NCBI GenBank assembly: GCA_013152765.1 | Contig: JAADFT010000047.1 | Span: 1 to 8,404, forward strand | Source of the DNA: Calditrichota bacterium | GTDB taxonomy: Bacteria; Zhuqueibacterota; Zhuqueibacteria; Oleimicrobiales; Geothermoviventaceae | Direction of reading: 5' to 3' | Length of the DNA: 8,404 nucleotides | In this document: in pieces, positions 5,594 through 8,404 of the stretch | How positions within the stretch are numbered: position 1 is the first letter of the stretch | Layout: each line of letters starts with the position of its first letter | Notes under the pieces: model-generated | Told to the model about the DNA's origin: nothing | Seen by the model: only the letters and a program-made list of their open reading frames with translations | Database searches by the model: none | Position numbers and translations under genes: made by a program

Positions 5594-6088
5594 ATGGCGG
5601 AGTGGCACGAGCAAGAATCAACCAGCGGTGGAATGCTGCAGTTGGTTAGCTTTTTCCTCGGAGACGAGGAGTACGCGGTCGACGTGTTGCGGGTGCAGGG
5701 CATCGACCGTGTGACGGAAATTACGCGTGTTCCCCGTGCTCCGGAGTTTGTCGAAGGCGTGATCAACCTGCGCGGCAAGATTGTGCCGATCATCGACCTG
5801 AGGCGCCGGATTGGGCTACCCTCAAAGCCGCCGGACCGCGAAAGCCGCATCATCGTTGTCGAGATGGGGCGCGAGGTGGTCGGCCTTCGGGTGGACAGCG
5901 TCAGAGAAGTGTTGCGCGTGCCGCGCAGCCTCACCGAGCCTCCTCCGGACATGGCCAACGCAGAGAACAACGATTTCGTTGAGGCCGTCGGTAAGCTGGA
6001 CGACCGGCTCATTCTGATTCTCAACGTGGATCGCATCCTGGACAGCTCAGAGCGCCAGGCACTGCGCGATTTCTCTGAAAGCAGTTGA
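5594..6088 (+). CDS. cheW: Chemotaxis coupling protein CheW
   Basis: A 164-aa CheW, close to the usual length, consisting of one CheW-like SH3 double-barrel domain. CheW links the kinase CheA to methyl-accepting receptors in the inner-membrane chemoreceptor array. Family landmarks are LVSFFLGDEEYAVDVLRVQGI (residues 17-37), the hallmark GVINLRGKIVPIIDLR (55-70), VGLRVDSVREVLRVP (96-110) and LILILNVDRIL (139-149). The ATG at 5594 gives the full domain plus a short polar leader, but no good ribosome binding site precedes it. An internal Met14 (5633), preceded by GGTGGA, is an alternative that still keeps the whole domain. It is the first gene of the cluster, downstream of a sigma-28 promoter. 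A 237-nt gap separates it from cheY. Confidence 0.95.
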   Translation: MAEWHEQESTSGGMLQLVSFFLGDEEYAVDVLRVQGIDRVTEITRVPRAPEFVEGVINLRGKIVPIIDLRRRIGLPSKPPDRESRIIVVEMGREVVGLRVDSVREVLRVPRSLTEPPPDMANAENNDFVEAVGKLDDRLILILNVDRILDSSERQALRDFSESS

Positions 6089-6325
6089 CGTTGCAGTTCC
6101 GATTCTCTTGAGGAGCGGGCGAGCGACAGCCGCGGGTTTGAATGAGGCCGGCTCGACATGTCGGGAAAACGCGGTTCGGCAGAGACCCGCTGTTCTAATG
6201 CTCGACGGAGATGACCGCTTTGGGGCACGCCGGATCTGGAGCGTCCAGAAGGCGGTCGTTTACGTTGGTTGGGTTGGAAGGTGGCGCGTAACCGTAGCAC
6301 CTGCTTAATGGAGAGGAGGTGACGC
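6089..6325 (+). other. Gap between cheW and cheY
   Basis: A 237-nt gap, long for a chemotaxis operon. A 66-codon frame (6108-6308) has no motif and no good ribosome binding site. It contains a perfect 10-bp palindrome CGACATGTCG (6154-6163) but no terminator and no second sigma-28 match that I can see. The last bases carry the strong ribosome binding site of cheY. An internal promoter or processing site is possible. Confidence 0.4.
6314..6322 (+). promoter_or_regulatory. Consensus ribosome binding site of cheY
   Basis: AGGAGGTGA is fully complementary to the anti-Shine-Dalgarno end of 16S rRNA, with its GGAGG core 6 nt before the cheY ATG. It is the best ribosome binding site in the cluster and suggests much higher translation of cheY than of cheW, whose start has none. 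Confidence 0.85.
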
Positions 6326-6688
6326 ATGCGTTTCCTCGCGGTGGATGATTCCCCCACCATGCTGCGCATCATCAGCAACACGTTGCAACGGATCGGTTAC
6401 AGCGACGTTGTGCAGGCCAGCAACGGTGCGGAAGCCCTGCAGAAACTTCAGGAGCAGCCGGTGGATGTGGTGATCACGGACTGGAACATGCCGGAAATGG
6501 ATGGCCTGGAGCTGGTAAAAGCCATGCGCAACAACCCGAAACTCAAGGACATCCCGGTTCTGATGGTAACCACACGCGGAGTGAAGGAAGACATCGTTGA
6601 GGCCGTGAAGGCCGGGGCGTGCAGTTACATTGTGAAACCCTTCACGCCGCAGGTCTTGAAAGAGAAAATTCAGCAGATTACTTCGTGA
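6326..6688 (+). CDS. cheY: Chemotaxis response regulator CheY
   Basis: A 120-aa stand-alone receiver domain with no output domain, as expected for CheY, the diffusible signal that binds the flagellar motor switch once phosphorylated by CheA. All functional residues are present: D7 and D8 (magnesium), phospho-acceptor D52 in TDWNMPEMDG, T82 in MVTT, and K104 in IVKPF. Y101, three residues before the lysine, matches the switch tyrosine (Y106) of E. coli CheY. The start is unambiguous because of the consensus ribosome binding site. The next gene encodes a CheZ-like phosphatase, and cheA follows. A pilus or other non-flagellar CheY is less likely given the sigma-28 promoter upstream. Confidence 0.95.
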   Translation: MRFLAVDDSPTMLRIISNTLQRIGYSDVVQASNGAEALQKLQEQPVDVVITDWNMPEMDGLELVKAMRNNPKLKDIPVLMVTTRGVKEDIVEAVKAGACSYIVKPFTPQVLKEKIQQITS

Positions 6689-6726
6689 TGGGTGTGGGAA
6701 GGACGGCGATCGGGAAAGGCGAAATC

Positions 6727-7575
6727 ATGCACGAAAACGGCACGGGGAACCCGGGAAGAGACGGGCTGGAAACCCTTTTGAATCGAGTGGCTGAGGTTGA
6801 GGCGCTGTTCGTCCTCGTCAGGCGAATTGTGCCCTTCGTAGAGGACCTGGCGCGTTTTGTCCACGATGTGGCGCCAATGCTTCGCAAAGCCAGCCAATCA
6901 CTTAGAGAGTCGTCTAACAAGATGCCGCGGGCGGCCGAGCACCTTTCGAATGTGACCGAAGCCACTGAGCTGGCCACTTCGGAGGTTCTGGATCGGCTCG
7001 ACCGCATTCTGCAGGAGCTCTCCAACATCGACACTTTTGCGGATTCGTACGCGTCGTTTCGGCGAAGCTTCGCGGCGAGCTGTCGGCGTCTCGATCAGAT
7101 CGCCGAGAGTTTGCAGGACGGCAGAATGCTGGCGGCCGAGGGCGCACTGGCCATTTCCAGGCTGGTCACCCGGTTGCAGGAGCGCGCCACTGAACTTCCG
7201 CCACCGGCGACCCTGCGTCACGAGTCGCAGACCATCCGGGACGAGGCCTACGAAATCATGACGGCGTTGCAGGTGCAGGACATCACGGCTCAGCAATTGA
7301 TGGCGGCCTACGAGCTCATCCGGTCTGTCCAGGAGAAGATCAACAGCCTGCTCAACGATCTGTTCAACGTTGACGGCGAACTTGTGCCGAAGCGCAAAGT
7401 CGCCTACGACGCCAACGCAACGTTTTCGCTTCACAACAGCGGGGCCCGGCAGGCACGCGTGGATGCTGTGCTCGAGAACGCGGCAGCGCGCACAGCACCG
7501 GCCGGGCAGGAAAACGAACGTGCGGAAACACAGGCTGACGTCGACGAAATTCTGCGGCAGATGGCCAGGTCGTAG
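6727..7575 (+). CDS. cheZ: CheZ-like CheY-P phosphatase
   Basis: A 282-aa, mostly helical, soluble protein. It looks like a CheZ family member, which removes phosphate from CheY-P. The region AAEHLSNVTEATELATSEVLDRLDRI (69-94) matches the start of the CheZ four-helix bundle. LQVQDITAQQLMAAYELI (181-198) contains D185-I-T-A-Q189, equivalent to catalytic D143-L-T-G-Q147 of E. coli CheZ. The C-terminal tail ADVDEILRQM (270-279) resembles the VDDLLxSLGF peptide that tethers CheZ to CheY. Between bundle and tail lies a longer, disordered-looking linker (about 215-268), making it larger than the 214-aa E. coli protein. I chose the ATG at 6727 because GGGAAAGGCG precedes it. An ATG at 6688 overlapping the cheY stop (TGATG) would give 295 aa but has no ribosome binding site. 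It is probably cotranscribed with cheY. Confidence 0.85.
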   Translation: MHENGTGNPGRDGLETLLNRVAEVEALFVLVRRIVPFVEDLARFVHDVAPMLRKASQSLRESSNKMPRAAEHLSNVTEATELATSEVLDRLDRILQELSNIDTFADSYASFRRSFAASCRRLDQIAESLQDGRMLAAEGALAISRLVTRLQERATELPPPATLRHESQTIRDEAYEIMTALQVQDITAQQLMAAYELIRSVQEKINSLLNDLFNVDGELVPKRKVAYDANATFSLHNSGARQARVDAVLENAAARTAPAGQENERAETQADVDEILRQMARS

Positions 7576-7649
7576 CTGAACACGGTTGGTGACTGCAGAA
7601 CGAAGGGGCGACTTTCCTTGACGAACGTTCAGTAAACACCTGGGAAGCG

Positions 7650-8404
7650 ATGCCAGACAGCGACGACAATCTCGATTTTCTAAAAGACGTTCTGGACGAC
7701 TACCTGGTTGAAACGGGAGAGCTGGTTGAGCAGCTCGAAAGCGACCTGGTTGCGCTGGAGTCGCGTCCGACGGACGCCGACCTCCTCAACCAGATTTTCC
7801 GGGCGGTGCACACCATCAAGGGTACCTCGTCTTTCCTCGGCTTCGAGCGGATGTCGGAGCTCACCCACCGCGCGGAGGACGTTCTAAACCTCCTGCGGCA
7901 CGGTGAAATGGCGGTCGATGCCCGGGTAATGGATGTGCTTTTACAGGTGGTAGACTGGATTCGGCGCTTGCTCGAGCACATCCGCCAGGAGGCCAACGAC
8001 GGCGACGAGGACCTGAGCGGAATTTTGCAGGCCCTCGAAGGTCTTCTGAAAGGCGACGAAGCCCAAGAGAAGGTGGCAGGGTCGGTTTCGGAAACGCGCG
8101 CTGCCGACCAGGAAAGCGCAGAGAAAGCAGAAGCTGCCTCGCCGGAAGAACGTGACGCAAATCAGACCGCGACTGCGGAGGAAACGAAGCTGTCAAAAAA
8201 GGTCGAGGTGGATTCCGACGAAGAGCCCGCCGCAGCCGAGAAGGGTGAAACAAAGACGACAGCCAAAGATCCGGCGAGTTCAGTCGCGGAGGCGCCAGCG
8301 AAAGCCGAGCGTCCCCCAGTAGGGCGACGTGAAGACAAAGGACCCCAGACGGTGCGGGTGCCGGTGGAGCGGCTCGACGAAATCATGGATTTGGTCGGCG
8401 AGCT
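7650..8404 (+). CDS. cheA: Chemotaxis histidine kinase CheA, N-terminal part (runs off the window)
   Basis: The first 251 codons of CheA, the kinase that phosphorylates CheY in response to receptors coupled through CheW. Residues 8-130 form the P1 (HPt) domain; the phospho-accepting histidine is H54 in RAVHTIKGTSSFLGF. Residues 136-231 are a low-complexity linker rich in Ala, Glu, Lys, Ser and Thr. TVRVPVERLDEIMDLVGE (234-251), typical of the start of the P3 dimerisation domain, then begins. No P2 (CheY-binding) domain lies between, though many CheA proteins have one there. The ATG at 7650 is the only start after the in-frame TGA at 7590; GGGAAG sits just upstream with short spacing. P4 (ATPase) and P5 (CheW-binding) should lie beyond the window. 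It is 74 nt downstream of the CheZ-like gene, in the same orientation. Confidence 0.95.
   Translation, partial: MPDSDDNLDFLKDVLDDYLVETGELVEQLESDLVALESRPTDADLLNQIFRAVHTIKGTSSFLGFERMSELTHRAEDVLNLLRHGEMAVDARVMDVLLQVVDWIRRLLEHIRQEANDGDEDLSGILQALEGLLKGDEAQEKVAGSVSETRAADQESAEKAEAASPEERDANQTATAEETKLSKKVEVDSDEEPAAAEKGETKTTAKDPASSVAEAPAKAERPPVGRREDKGPQTVRVPVERLDEIMDLVGE

Noticed and set aside
5601..5617. TGGCACGAGC inside cheW as a sigma-54 -24 element
   Set aside because: No TTGC-like -12 element at the required spacing, and it lies within the coding sequence.
5479..6381. Minus-strand frame of 300 codons
   Set aside because: Antisense to cheW and its flanks; Arg/Ser-rich translation typical of a reverse frame.
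6619..7575. Longer version of the CheZ-like protein starting inside cheY
   Set aside because: This start lies 70 nt inside cheY and has no ribosome binding site; the extra residues are cheY read in another frame.

Overview
The window looks like bacterial chromosome of moderately high G+C (estimated by eye), dense with genes on both strands. The organism is not identifiable from these genes. Consensus sigma-70, sigma-28 and NtrC/sigma-54 elements together point to a motile, flagellated, probably Gram-negative bacterium. Nothing ties it clearly to a well-studied proteobacterial genus, and it may belong to a less-studied phylum. I saw no tRNA, rRNA, CRISPR array, insertion sequence or phage gene.

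Left part (1-2273, minus strand). A two-gene operon (898-1341, then 201-908) encodes an unrecognised 147-aa protein and a QueG-related protein with two [4Fe-4S] motifs. It ends in an intrinsic terminator overlapping the stop codon. A non-coding stretch of about 525 bp follows, with a nested hairpin and a bidirectional terminator-like stem. Next is a single cold-shock protein gene (1925-2125) with its own near-consensus sigma-70 promoter, a leader of about 115 nt and a strong ribosome binding site. The predicted 5' end of this mRNA forms one arm of a perfect 11-bp inverted repeat, and two further complementary pairs could only form by crossing or replacing it. It resembles a temperature-responsive leader.

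Middle (2274-5480, plus strand). About 570 bp of non-coding DNA, with a sigma-54-like motif and a GC-rich leader hairpin, precedes a soluble PAS/NtrB-type histidine kinase (2841-3968). Its likely partner is an NtrC-type sigma-54 activator (4074-5450) with an intact receiver, AAA+ domain (GAFTGA loop) and Fis-type HTH. A GC-rich hairpin separates the two genes and a clear terminator ends the pair.

Right part (5481-8404, plus strand). A chemotaxis cluster runs cheW, cheY, cheZ-like, cheA (cut by the window end). A near-perfect sigma-28 promoter lies upstream of cheW. CheA receives signals through CheW and phosphorylates CheY. The CheZ-like protein keeps the catalytic Asp/Gln pair and a C-terminal CheY-binding tail, so it probably dephosphorylates CheY-P. 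CheA appears to lack a P2 domain between its HPt and dimerisation domains. The kinase and sigma-54 activator next door may belong to the flagellar cascade (FlgS/FlgR or FleS/FleR style) that leads to sigma-28 activity, but that link is inferred from position and domain architecture.
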